Shown: positions 1 through 11,100 of the stretch, piece after piece
Numbering within the stretch: the stretch's first letter is position 1
Layout: each line of letters starts with the position of its first letter
Assembly: GCA_004151065.3 (NCBI GenBank)
Contig: NWUY0300008224.1
Coordinates: forward strand, 17,292-34,073
Direction: 5' to 3'
Length of the DNA: 16,782 nucleotides
DNA from: Larix sibirica
Taxonomy: Eukaryota > Streptophyta > Pinopsida > Pinales > Pinaceae
Notes under the pieces: generated by a model
Told to the model about the DNA's origin: nothing
The model's database searches: none
Seen by the model: only the letters and a program-made list of their open reading frames with translations
Made by a program: the position numbers and the translations under genes

Positions 1-569
1 TGGAACCATATTTTACACTTTAGAAACCTTGATTTTGGGGTTCAGAAAGGTTGTTTTTGACACATCTTCAAAGTGATTTGGAATAGAATATGTCCAATTT
101 TACTGAAATAGGCATTAAGACCCAACGAGGGATTTAACCTCTATGCAAAAAAGGCTACCTAATGCTATCAAGTTGTTGAACAACAAACCAAATCATTGTA
201 TCAACTCATAATTGATAAAAAGGAATATCAACATAACCATACTATCCAAAGGAAAAGAAATTAAACCCCCCTAAATATTGAAGAGAGGTATGCATGGATG
301 GAGGACTTAATGATAAGGATATGCAAGAGAATATCTATGGAGATGAAAGGTGGAAATATATGATCTATGCATAGCTTGTGTGAATGGACCACCTTTTATG
401 CCAACATTTATCATACATGGAATTAGAGATATGGAACATGTCCTTTGGTTGACTTCTTCCATTCTCCCAAATTCCCTTTCCACAATGTATCATCCCTCTT
501 TCATATAGGAAATCCATTTGAATGACCTTTTCATTTGAACATGTACTTGAATAGGATTTATGCAACATA
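1..569. other. Unassigned spacer upstream of LINE relic
   Basis: No intact coding region was found. The stretch lies directly 5' of the fossil LINE reverse transcriptase and could hold the decayed endonuclease-RT linker. One short + strand frame near 281-310 reads like IEERYAWMEDL, faintly similar to the linker before plant LINE RT domains, but this is too weak to call. Short minus-strand open frames here show no recognisable family. Confidence 0.4.
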
Positions 570-2190
570 GTTTCTAAGGAAGAAGTATTCCAAGACGTGT
601 CAGATTGGCAATGGATAAAGACCCTAGCCTAGATGATTTCCCATTATATATCTTTAAAATCCACTGGACATAATGGTGTTTGAAACATGAAAATCATGGA
701 AGAGTTCATAATGATTGAGTGTGATCTAAAACCTAATGTCACATTTATTATCATGATCCACAAAGAGAAGGAAGTGCTTGAACACCTTGATAAATACATG
801 CCAATATCATTAGCAAAATGATTTACAAATCATTTCCAAAATAATGGTTATTAGGTTCAAACTACTCCTTCAAGTGATAATGTCAAAATAATATGGTAGT
901 TTTATCAAAGAGAAACACATCTTAGATGGGATCATTATAGTTGTAGAAACCATTTGTTCCTTGCAAAAGCATTAAAAAAATGGAATCATGAAAAAATAGA
1001 TATGTTCAAAGTGGCTATGTAACACTTATCTAAACCTTTATAAGTCAACTTTTGAATTTCATTGGGTTTAATGACTTTTGTATTCATTTTGTATTCAATA
1101 GGTTCGAAGTTGTAAATCTTGAACTTTTTCTAAATACTCTTGAATGGAACTCTACAATTCCTTCCTACTTATTAGAGGAATATGATAAGGAGATCCTTTG
1201 TCACAGTACTTATTTATCATAATGGATGCATGAACATGCAAAATGATTAATTCTTAAAATCAAAAAGATAAGATTAGGGGTATAAAAATTGTATTGTATA
1301 ATCTTTGGATTTACTTTCTTATTAAAAATTTAAGATGGCATAATCTTTTAGGAAAAGCTACTACTAGAAGCAAAATATTTCAAAAATTCTTGTTTCTTGA
1401 AGCATTAAGAAGAATGATCACTAAATCCAAATCCAATATCTTTTTAAACCCCATTAAGGGTTCAAGATCACATCACTCAAATGCTTAATTTTCCTGGCGC
1501 TTCATTGCAAAGTAAATATACAAGAATATTTTTAGTTGAAATAGTGAAGGGTTTTAAACAATGAGGAATATTGGATAAAGATCCAAAAAATATTTCCAGG
1601 CTCGAACTTTCCTTTTAGTTAATATATGAGGATATTTTTAGTTGAAAATAGTGGAAGGATTTTAAACTAGGAGGAAGATTGGAATCTAAAGATCCAAAAC
1701 TTATATTTCAAAGCTAAACTTTCCTTTTTTATCCTTAGTTAGATAGATCATATTACATAAAATACTTCTATTATCGTTTTTAGTTTTTTTTATTCTTAAT
1801 CATGGCAATATCACAAAATATAATGAAAAATGAAAAAAAAAAATTGAGGGGAATTCTTAGTTGAAAAATAAATGATCACTTCCAGCATGCAATAGTATAT
1901 GTACCCGAAATAATAAAAGAAAATTTGACCTTAAAAAAAGAGTTAGTATTTCTTTATCAATTAAACACATTTAAAGATGGCATAATGGATATCAATATTT
2001 TTGACTCATAATATCGAAATAAAAGTATGTACCTAACACCCCTTTGCAATTTTTTTGTTACATCACTTCATTTCGTAATGGAAATCATATTTGGAATCAT
2101 ATGCAAATTCCTTGAAAACAACTTATGGGAAATAAGGGATGAAAGATCAACCCTTTTTGGGGAGATACTTGGAATAAATTCCCTCTCATC
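570..2190 (+). mobile_element. Fossil non-LTR retrotransposon (plant L1-type LINE), ORF2 reverse-transcriptase remnant
   Basis: This is a dead LINE ORF2 fragment. Reading across frames, the usual plant LINE RT blocks appear in order. KEEVFQDVSDW (576-608) and MDKDPSLDDFPLYIFKIHW (611-667) correspond to the EEV...DKAPGPDGF...FF..W block. NVTFIIMIHKEKEV with DKYMPISL (735-818) corresponds to TFI.LIPK...DFRPISL. RFKLLLQVIMSK, stop, YGSFIKEKHILDGIII (853-939) corresponds to the RL..L...I...Q.GF..GR.I.D block. GDPLSQYLFIIM (1189-1224) corresponds to RQGDPLSPYLFI. VQDHITQMLNFPGASLQSKY (1460-1519) corresponds to the ILGF..GSLPSKYLG block. More distal pieces are MAISQNIMKNEKKKIEGN (1802-1855) and LWEIRDERSTLF, which shifts into FWGDTWNKFPL (2123-2187). 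The F/Y-x-D-D catalytic box expected near 1325-1350 is broken. Frameshifts and stops exclude activity. Endonuclease, ORF1 and poly(A) tail were not identified. The family comparison is from memory, not from a search. Confidence 0.85.
1527..1735 (+). repeat. Imperfect tandem duplication (~106 bp x2) inside the LINE relic
   Basis: Two adjacent units begin with tatttttagttgaaa (1527) and tatttttagttgaaaa (1633). Both continue with a GTG(G)AAGG..TTTTAAAC core, a ..GATCCAAAA segment and a ..CTAAACTTTCC / CGAACTTTCC end. The period is 106 bp and similarity is roughly 80% by eye. The duplication sits between the RT-end block and the distal ORF2 block, so it probably arose after the element died. Confidence 0.7.
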
Positions 2191-3455
2191 TAAGCAATAA
2201 TGTTTAAGCAAGTCAAAAATATTATAGTGGAAAAATGAGTATATTGTATGAGAATGAATATTGTGAAGCATATGATTAATGAGGTCAAGATATTATATAG
2301 TTTTGGTAATGGAAATTTATAGATTTATATTTTAAAATTAAAATTTATTAAATAATTAAATAGACATACATAAAATTAAAAAATCTAATGGAATTATAAA
2401 AAATAAATACTAGTAAATTTAGATGAGTAAACAAGGTTTTAGATAAATCTTAATCAATTATCATCTATTAAGTGAATAAAAGTATTGAAAGTTTGATATA
2501 TGAACCAAAATTTCAACATTTATGTGGTAGTTCTAGTTTGAAAAAAAAGTTTGTTTTATAATAATATTATTAAGAGAAGATTCATAAAATCATTATAATG
2601 TGTAATGTGTATGATGAATATAAAGTCCCTAGACTATATCTTTATTTTCCAAAACTTAAATATAACTATGTTTCTCTAAGAGTAGTTTAAAGGAATTTTA
2701 GATAAAAAAAATAAAAACCAAAACATATGGAATCATTCCAAGATTGTAAATTGGAATATATAAATAAATAAAAACAATAAATATTTTAAAGAATTAAAAA
2801 ATCATTAATGCATAATAAAATATCGAGGAACTTATGTGTGACTATCTCATCGAGAAGGTGGATTGAAAATGACCTAAATAGACCATAACAAACTCAAATA
2901 TCGCAAATTAGAAGTCACTAACTTTTAATTATTAAATTTAATGTATGGTTAAAATAGAGTCCTACAAACTAGAGGTAATCATGGAAACACATTGTTTATA
3001 TTTATTTATTTTTGTTAAAATCATAATCTTTATTTTTAATATTTACCTTTCAATTTTTAATATCTATCTTTCACGTTCACAACGTTTTGGTATTTACTAT
3101 ATTTAAATTTTTAGAAAATTGTTAAATTAGTAAAAAAATTGAAAAGTAATAAGGTGGGATAACAAATAATATATCTAATATTTTGTTCTTAATGTTAGTC
3201 ATAAAATTAAAATTAGTAATTTACTAATAGTAATATTTATATCTGATTTTTTACTCTTAATTTTAGTCATAAAAATAAAATTAATCATTTTAACAAATTA
3301 AATTTGAATTTATTTATATTATATAAAATAAAATAAATAACAAAAGAAGTGAGATGTTTCGTAATGACATTGAACCCATTTTTAGGATATGGAATCATGA
3401 ATTAGAGAAGTTATGTTTTGCTTGTAATCTTTTGATGGTTGGCTAGTTAGCTAGT
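2191..3455. other. AT-rich spacer without recognisable gene
   Basis: A long, strongly AT-rich stretch full of short A/T runs and stops in all frames. Between 2190 and 2280 the end of the LINE relic fades out. No RNA gene, LTR, terminal inverted repeat or conserved protein segment was seen. One imperfect local repeat lies inside it (3183-3300). Confidence 0.6.
3183..3300. repeat. Imperfect tandem repeat, ~68-bp period
   Basis: The block ttgttcttaatgttagtcat with following AAAATTAAAATTAGTAATTTA recurs about 68 bp later as a diverged copy built around ttttagtcataaaaataaa. The AT-rich composition makes chance similarity easier, so confidence is moderate. Confidence 0.5.
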
Positions 3456-3714
3456 CTTGCATCTCATTTCTAAATGATGAGCTAGAGACAAATAGTATGC
3501 TAATAACATTAAGGATTGTACTTTGTAACATTATTTGTATATTTACCATTAATGTTGTGTATATGATTGTTTATACTTATAAAGGCTTGCATCTCATTTC
3601 TAAATGATGAGCTAGAGACAAATAGTATGCTAATAATATTAAGGATAGTACTTTGTAACATTATTTGTATGTTTACCATTAATGTTGTGTATATGATTGT
3701 TTATACTTATAAAG
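3456..3714 (+). repeat. 130-bp tandem duplication (2 copies)
   Basis: Copy 1 (3456-3585) and copy 2 (3586-3714) both start CTTGCATCTCATTTC and end TTATACTTATAAAG. They differ at only about three positions over the unit (aac/aat, att/ata, tat/tgt contexts), so the duplication is recent compared with the decayed surroundings. The unit contains no coding frame. Confidence 0.95.
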
Positions 3715-4149
3715 ACGAAGATCTTTTACAATGAAACGTGGGGGCTTCATATTATATTGAATTGTGTTCTTCACCAGTTTCTAACCTTTAGAACTTTTAT
3801 TACAAATAATAGGCTTATGGGTGAAAGTTCGCTTTGTATATTTGATTATACATTTTAAAACGTATAAACTTTATGATTGAGAGTTATTGATTTCATATCT
3901 TAACTAAATGGTGATCTCAAATAAATGATGGGTTCCTATACCCTTTAATGATTTATAAATTCATAGATGAGGTGTTACTATGGGTTATATTATTTTATGA
4001 CATCTTTATAGGTCATATTATTTTATTACACTTTAATCACATCCTTATAAATGGCATCATAGTGCTAATATTTCTAATTAGCTAACTATGTTATATTTTA
4101 ATAAATATGATTATCTATGAGTATTGTTTAATATAGTAATTTTGTATGC

Positions 4150-4345
4150 ATATGTAAATGTCATGGTATATGTTTTAATAATTATGTTAATATTACAATC
4201 TTTGTCATGGTATATGTTTTAATAATTATGTTAATATTACAATCTTTATGTCATTTATATTAGGCTAATGTAAATGTCATGGTATATGTTTTAATAATTA
4301 TGTTAATATTACAATAATTATGCCATTGTTATTAGGTTAAATGTA
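4150..4345 (+). repeat. Nested tandem repeat: three 40-bp cores within a ~116-bp unit
   Basis: The core starting GTCATGGTATATGTTTTAAT and ending ATATTACAAT occurs at 4160-4199, 4204-4243 and 4276-4315. Spacing is 44 bp and then 72 bp. Flanking text TGTAAATGTCATGG precedes copies 1 and 3, and a diverged ATTAGG(C/T)TAA segment follows copies 2 and 3. A 116-bp unit therefore duplicated, and one 44-bp piece duplicated again inside it. The DNA is non-coding. Confidence 0.9.
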
Positions 4346-4457
4346 TTGCATGTCAACTATTGATGATTGGTTATGAATTTTGTTTAATATATTGCTTGTC
4401 GCATGTGGTTATTAGATGATGTTTAGCGATAATAATAGTCTCTGCTAAGAATCTTGC

Positions 4458-6736
4458 TCAGCAAAATCTTGTTAATGTAGCTTTAATTCATTAATGGTTA
4501 TGTTGAAAGAATAGTGAACATATTTCAATGGTTAAAGAATATTAAGTAAGACTAATGCTTGGACTACATAATTGAGAATTATAGTTATTATTCTGTGGGG
4601 CTTGACTATTTATGGAAATGCCTTTCTTACCTTGATTAAATTTAAAAGAAAAAATTTGCCCCAAATTTCCCAAATAATTACCAAGGGTACAAAGGGGGTG
4701 CTACCCACAACTTCCCTATATTTGCTTCATTTCCACAATCATTTATAAACCTTTATTCCTTTCTATCATTCAAAAGTTTTCTTACAACAATAATATTTTT
4801 TGATTTTGAATTTCCACACAACATAGACTTTTTCGTCAATCTTGTGTGTGTCTAGTTATACAACAACTATTTGAATAGTTCTAGGAATTTTATAGCATAT
4901 AATAATTTTTCAACTTGAAAATAAAAAGGGATATGAAAACTAAGTGTCGGGAATGTGGTATTGTGTAGTAAAACATACTCCAGAATGCACAAACTCAATA
5001 AATACAAGAGTCTCACTTCAAGGATTATAGGGTATATATTTATACTAATTCAAGGTTCAAACATTTATAATGGTGTAAAGAGATATAGCATATTATTATT
5101 ATTAATTATTGAAGTGATTTATGGTATTTCATTGGATTTCCTATCCAACACATTCAAACATATGACAAGATGGTGTTTTCATTATCTACCTCCTTAGCAG
5201 TTTGACAATAGTTTCCTTTTTGGGGCATTCAGTGCATTTTCCTCGCTCGTTTTGATTAAAAAAAGTAGTGATTTTTTCTCAGGGGTGGTATATTGGTTTT
5301 TTTTGGAAGCTTATACAACATATTTCACACTTAATTCATGATTGAATTCATAGTTCACCTTGCATTCACAAAATTACAACCATATGTATCAGCTTTTACT
5401 CAGGAAAAGATTAGTTTGAAGGTATCATCTAAAACTTGTTCTCAGTGTAGTAACTAGCATCAAAGTGATGGTTTCCAGTAATGATATCTAAACAAAGAAT
5501 ATCTAGCATGTGAGAAATGGATGAGCGGACAATAAAATCATGAACGTAAGCAATGGAAATTTTGAGTGGGTTCATACTAGCAATAGATGGATGGTATGGG
5601 AACCTACCCCTTAAACGTTATGAACAAAGTGGTAGTATAAGTGATCCCTTTTGGAAGACACATCAAATGGTCACCTATCATGGCCAAAAATGGTTTCTCT
5701 TGAAGATTCTATGCTCATTAATCCTTCAGACTTAAGCTATTTCTATTTTAAGATAAGGATTTTCCATGTTGTAATCTACACTTTGATGGAACTTTCTTGG
5801 TGAAGGAAAGCTATATGATTTTTATGAAAGCTTAATAAATTTCAAAATTATGGGATTGGAAGATAATATGGGATCATTCTATATGGAAAAAAATAGTAGC
5901 TTTCTATCCACTAGAAACATAAGGAAATATACTATCTCATAAACATTAAAAGAAAATACCCAACAAGAGGTAATGTATGTGACATAGTAGAGGAATATTC
6001 ATATCACATTTTAGTCTAGATCCTTCTTGAAATCAGTATAAGAAATTTTCAACAATTGATTGTACGCTACCTAGAAAAGAAAATTGAAACATAATCCATG
6101 GTTTCATTTTGTGGATCCTTTTGAAAGGAAAGGAACAAAAATCCTACGATGAAAAGGGGAAAGTTGGTTTAGATCCCATGGAAATAATCTGATATTAGTT
6201 TAATTATGTTAAAAATTTGATGTTTGATATTCAACAACTATTTTCTATTAAACACTTGAAAACTCTAATTAAAAGAGTGGTAAGGAGAACTGAAAATGCG
6301 ACATTCAACATAGTTTGAGAAGTTATTTCTACAATCACAATGAGTAAAATGGGAGGATGTAGAAGCTTTTATAAAATCTTCAACAATCTAAACAATTTGA
6401 AAAAAATAATTTGTTTCATGTTGTGGAATATGGGAGGATGCAGACTTTTTCAAGATAGGTGATATGTACAAGTGATTAGTAGAACCAATGTCAAATCATG
6501 TAAGAGACAATTGAAACAAGGATATGGAACCAATTGGAATCAAATACATGTGGTGTAGAGTACTATAAGACTTTCCTTCAAAGATTATATTTCAAAACCC
6601 AGAAACAAGGACTCAAAACACACAAAATACTATGGGAAAACTACACTTCTAGATAATATATGGAAGAAATGCAATCATATTTTCCTACAATTAATCAAAT
6701 ATTATAAAATAAGAATTTAAGGACCTGTAAACAAGG
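4458..6736 (+). repeat. Long direct repeat A, copy 1 (2279 bp)
   Basis: This stretch is matched nearly base for base by 7123-9403. About a dozen substitutions were found by eye, most of them clustered in 5100-5350, plus a homopolymer difference (A7 against A10 near 5250). Copy 1 stops exactly at the single N at 6737. Its start matches the first base after the NN at 7121-7122. Content is non-coding or decayed. A 60-codon open frame (5553-5735) is identical in both copies, but I recognise no family in it. The likeliest explanation is an un-merged allelic or overlapping contig, not a biological duplication. Confidence 0.95.
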
Positions 6737-6737
6737 N
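6737..6737. other. Assembly gap (single N)
   Basis: A single ambiguous base sits between the end of repeat copy A and the start of repeat copy B. In the second copy of this region 1314 bp (9404-10717) separate the same two sequences. The N therefore probably stands for a minimum-size scaffold gap, not one unread base. Confidence 0.85.
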
Positions 6738-7120
6738 TTGTGGAAAGCCATTAGACACATGGGATAGTGTAGATGAACTTATCCTTTGCAAACATAATGC
6801 TAGCGGCAATACATATCATTTCTAAATGGAAGCATAACATAATACTAAAACATATATATGTATGAATAGTCATTAAGGAAAGTCATTAACCACTACATAT
6901 AGCTACTTTGTTCATCCCTTTCCATTAAGACATAATACCAAGAAAAAATGTAAAACCCATTGTGAAACTCATAACCATTGTGATCTTGATATCATTACAT
7001 AGTAAATAATATTTTGACTCAACAAACAAACATGCAAATCATGAAAAAGCTATGTTTTATCCTAGTAGCAGAAAGGAGGCTCAGAGTTGGTCGTAAATTA
7101 GGTTCGTTTCATGCCAACAT
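6738..7120 (+). repeat. Direct repeat B, copy 1 (383 bp, N-flanked)
   Basis: This block is bounded on both sides by N positions and matches 10718-11100 without indels, with about nine substitutions. It looks like a short isolated contig placed in the scaffold. It has no recognised coding content. Confidence 0.93.
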
Positions 7121-7122
7121 NN
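7121..7122. other. Assembly gap (NN)
   Basis: Two ambiguous bases join the end of block B to the second copy of block A. Together with the N at 6737 these are the only ambiguous bases in the window, and both lie at repeat junctions. Confidence 0.85.
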
Positions 7123-9403
7123 TCAGCAAAATCTTGTTAATGTAGCTTTAATTCATTAATGGTTATGTTGAAAGAATAGTGAACATATTTCAATGGTTAA
7201 AGAATATTAAGTAAGACTAATGCTTGGACTACATAATTGAGAATTATAGTTATTATTCTGTGGGGCTTGACTATTTATGGAAATGCCTTTCTTACCTTGA
7301 TTAAATTTAAAAGAAAAAATTTGCCCCAAATTTCCCAAATAATTACCAAGGGTACAAAGGGGGTGCTACCCACAACTTCCCTATATTTGCTTCATTTCCA
7401 CAATCATTTATAAACCTTTATTCCTTTCTATCATTCAAAAGTTTTCTTACAACAATAATATTTTTTGATTTTGAATTTCCACACAACATAGACTTTTTCG
7501 TCAATCTTGTGTGTGTCTAGTTATACAACAACTATTTGAATAGTTCTAGGAATTTTATAGCATATAATAATTTTTCAACTTGAAAATAAAAAGGGATATG
7601 AAAACTAAGTGTCGGGAATGTGGTATTGTGTAGTAAAACATACTCCAGAATGCACAAACTCAATAAATACAAGAGTCTCACTTCAAGGATTATAGGGTAT
7701 ATATTTATACTAATTCAAGGTTCAAACATTTATAATGGTGTAAAGAGATATAGCATATTATTATTAGTAATTATTGAATAGATTTATGGTCTTTCATTGG
7801 ATTTCCTATCCAACACATTCAAACATATGACAAGATGGTGTTTTCATTATCTGCCTCCTTAGCAGTTTGACAATAGTTTCCTTTTTGGGGCATTTAGTCC
7901 ATTTTCCTCGCTCGTTTTGATAAAAAAAAAAGTAGTGATTTTTTCTCAAGGGTGGTATATTGGTTTTTTTTGGAAGCTTATACAACATATTTCACACTTA
8001 ATTCATCATTGAATTCATAGTTCACCTTGCATTCACAAAATTACAACCATATGTATCAGCTTTTACTCAGGAAAAGATTAGTTTGAAGGTATCATCTAAA
8101 ACTTGTTCTCAGTGTAGTAACTAGCATCAAAGTGATGGTTTCCAGTAATGATATCTAAACAAAGAATATCTAGCATGTGAGAAATGGATGAGCGGACAAT
8201 AAAATCATGAACGTAAGCAATGGAAATTTTGAGTGGGTTCATACTAGCAATAGATGGATGGTATGGGAACCTACCCCTTAAACGTTATGAACAAAGTGGT
8301 AGTATAAGTGATCCCTTTTGGAAGACACATCAAATGGTCACCTATCATGGCCAAAAATGGTTTCTCTTGAAGATTCTATGCTCATTAATCCTTCAGACTT
8401 AAGCTATTTCTATTTTAAGATAAGGATTTTCCATGTTGTAATCTACACTTTGATGGAACTTTCTTGGTGAAGGAAAGCTATATGATTTTTATGAAAGCTT
8501 AATAAATTTCAAAATTATGGGATTGGAAGATAATATGGGATCATTCTATATGGAAAAAAATAGTAGCTTTCTATCCACTAGAAACATAAGGATGTATACT
8601 ATCTCATAAACATTAAAAGAAAATACCCAACAAGAGGTAATGTATCTGACATAGTAGAGGAATATTCATATCACATTTTAGTCTAGATCCTTCTTGAAAT
8701 CAGTATAAGAAATTTTCAACAATTGATTGTACGCTACCTAGAAAAGAAAATTGAAACATAATCCATGGTTTCATTTTGTGGATCCTTTTGAAAGGAAAGG
8801 AACAAAAATCCTACGATGAAAAGGGGAAAGTTGGTTTAGATCCCATGGAAATAATCTGATATTAGTTTAATTATGTTAAAAATTTGATGTTTGATATTCA
8901 ACAACTATTTTCTATTAAACACTTGAAAACTCTAATTAAAAGAGTGGTAAGGAGAACTGAAAATGCGACATTCAACATAGTTTGAGAAGTTATTTCTACA
9001 ATCACAATGAGTAAAATGGGAGGATGTAGAAGCTTTTATAAAATCTTCAACAATCTAAACAATTTGAAAAAAATAATTTGTTTCATGTTGTGGAATATGG
9101 GAGGATGCAGACTTTTTCAAGATAGGTGATATGTACAAGTGATTAGTAGAACCAATGTCAAATCATGTAAGAGACAATTGAAACAAGGATATGGAACCAA
9201 TTGGAATCAAATACATGTGGTGTAGAGTACTATAAGACTTTCCTTCAAAGATTATATTTCAAAACCCAGAAACAAGGACTCAAAACACACAAAATACTAT
9301 GGGAAAACTACACTTCTAGATAATATATGGAAGAAATGCAATCATATTTTCCTACAATTAATCAAATATTATAAAATAAGAATTTAAGGACCTGTAAACA
9401 AGG
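7123..9403 (+). repeat. Long direct repeat A', copy 2 (2281 bp)
   Basis: Second copy of 4458-6736, offset by 2665 bp at the start and 2667 bp at the end. It begins immediately after NN and runs without a break into sequence absent from copy 1 (from 9404). The 60-codon frame at 8220-8402 is identical to that in copy 1. A minus-strand open frame at 7806-7988 exists only because of the lengthened A run and has no family resemblance. Confidence 0.95.
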
Positions 9404-10717
9404 TTCTACATCAAAAAAACATTGCATGAAAACTAGATATACTTCGGTATATTGATAACTAAAAATGGAGAAACAACCACATTAGTCCAACTGACATATA
9501 ATCAAAAAATGGTCTCCCAAGAAAGGAACAATTGAAAAGAGGATTAGGCTGCAAATCCTTTCAATTATGTAGGAATATCGCAACCCATGGGCCATAAATC
9601 CATTCAATTATGTAGGAGGTACATTCAAACAACTAGTGGAGGCAGTTCATTGGGATTGAGGAAAATGTTTCAATTAAACCTAAGTCTACATATCTCCCAC
9701 CTACGAGTCAAAGAAGATGATACCATAAAATATCATAATCATGAGTAGAGAAAACGGGGAAAGAAAAGCTACACAATATCTAGACCATCGGTAGGAAAAT
9801 TTGTAATAGAACTACCATAATGAGGACAATATAGAAGGATCGGGTAGAGAAGGGACAATAAATAAGATGATTGGGAGCCGAAAGCAGTATCAAATGTGAA
9901 ATTTATTTAATTGCATATCATGAGACATGGAAATGAATATCATCCTGTAATTTCTCAAAGAATTTTACAAGATCTATCAGGAAAACAAATTACATCAATA
10001 TACATATTGGTAGATCATCGACCAACCATATTACTGTAGTTGTCCATGTCACTCTAGGTATTAATGTAGGGCTCTTAAATGTTTACAATGGTCACTTCAA
10101 TAACATCAAAAAATGAAATGAATAGACACCAAGGGAAAAGCCTCAACAATAATCAGAGCCTCAAAACAAGTGCACAAGCCATTCAAAAGAGATAATGGAA
10201 CAACATGCATAATAAAAATCTAAGAAAATCATTACGTTATTTTGCATAATTCCCATAATATCACCAAAATATATGGAATCAACATTCATTTAGAATGGCC
10301 ATTATTCTTTTCAAGATAGTTCCCATTTTGTACTAAACTCCATTTGTTCCCTTTTAGGTCACCTACATGCAATCCAACAATCATGTTCATTTGTACAATT
10401 AAATTTCTTTTCAAAGTTGTACAGTGTAGAAAATGGTTTTGCTAACTAACCATACCTCATTATGGACTTCTCTATATTCCTATAGGATGGAAAAGCAAGG
10501 ATGATTATGATGGCATCGTCATAAAATAATGTATGAAAATTAAAGAATCCCAACTTGTTTCCATTAGAGAGAACAATATCTCACTTGCACACCAATATAT
10601 GTCAAATGTTGGAACCTATAAACCTAATTCCTTGACAAAGCATAGTGATAATGAACCAAAACTACATTTAATATATTTTATTGAAAGAAAGAAAAATAGA
10701 AAGAATAATGTGGATAC
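9404..10717. other. Single-copy spacer C (missing from the first A-B copy)
   Basis: This 1314-bp stretch lies between A' and B' and has no counterpart between A and B, where only one N stands. It has many stops in all frames. A 90-codon + frame (10533-10805) runs from here into block B', but it lacks recognisable motifs and is not called as a gene. No RNA gene or clear transposon protein was identified. Confidence 0.6.
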
Positions 10718-11100
10718 TTGTGGAAAGCCATTAGACACATGGGATAGTGTAGATGAACTTATCCTTTGCAAACATAATGCGAGAGGCAATACATATCATT
10801 TCTAAATGGAAGCATAACATAATACTAAAACATATATATGCATGAATAGTCATTAAGGAAAGTCATTAACCACTACATATAGCTACTTTGTTCATCCCTT
10901 TTCATTAAGACATAATACCAAGAAAAATTGTAAAACCCATTGTGAAACTCATAGCCATTGTGATCTTGATAACATTACATAGTACATAATATTTTGACTC
11001 AACAAACAAACATGCAAATCATGAAAAAGCTATGTTGTATCCTAGTAGCAGAAAGGAGGCTCAGAGTTGGTCGTAAATTAGGTTCGTTTCATGCCAACAT
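10718..11100 (+). repeat. Direct repeat B', copy 2 (383 bp)
   Basis: Matches 6738-7120 over the full 383 bp with about nine substitutions and no length change, starting TTGTGGAAAGCC and ending CATGCCAACAT. Unlike copy 1 it is embedded in continuous sequence on both sides. Confidence 0.93.

Noticed and set aside
365-568. Minus-strand 67-codon frame near the window start
   Set aside because: No motif. The adjacent LINE relic lies on the opposite strand and the frame has no start context or partner exon.
2068-2271. Minus-strand 67-codon frame
   Set aside because: Antisense to the distal LINE ORF2 blocks at 2123-2187, so it is a shadow of the relic.
4945-5150. Possible 206-bp LTR starting TGTCGGG and ending TATCCAACA
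   Set aside because: Ends are only imperfect inverted copies, flanking 5-mers (CTAAG/CATTC) are not a target-site duplication, and no primer-binding or clear polypurine tract adjoins it.
5553-5735. 60-codon + strand open frame, identical in both A copies
   Set aside because: Identity between copies follows from near-identical assembly copies, so it is not evidence of selection. No recognisable domain, promoter or splice structure.
10533-10805. 90-codon + strand open frame
   Set aside because: Longest frame in the spacer but AT-rich, with no family motif and no supporting signals. A frame of this length is expected by chance in several kb.
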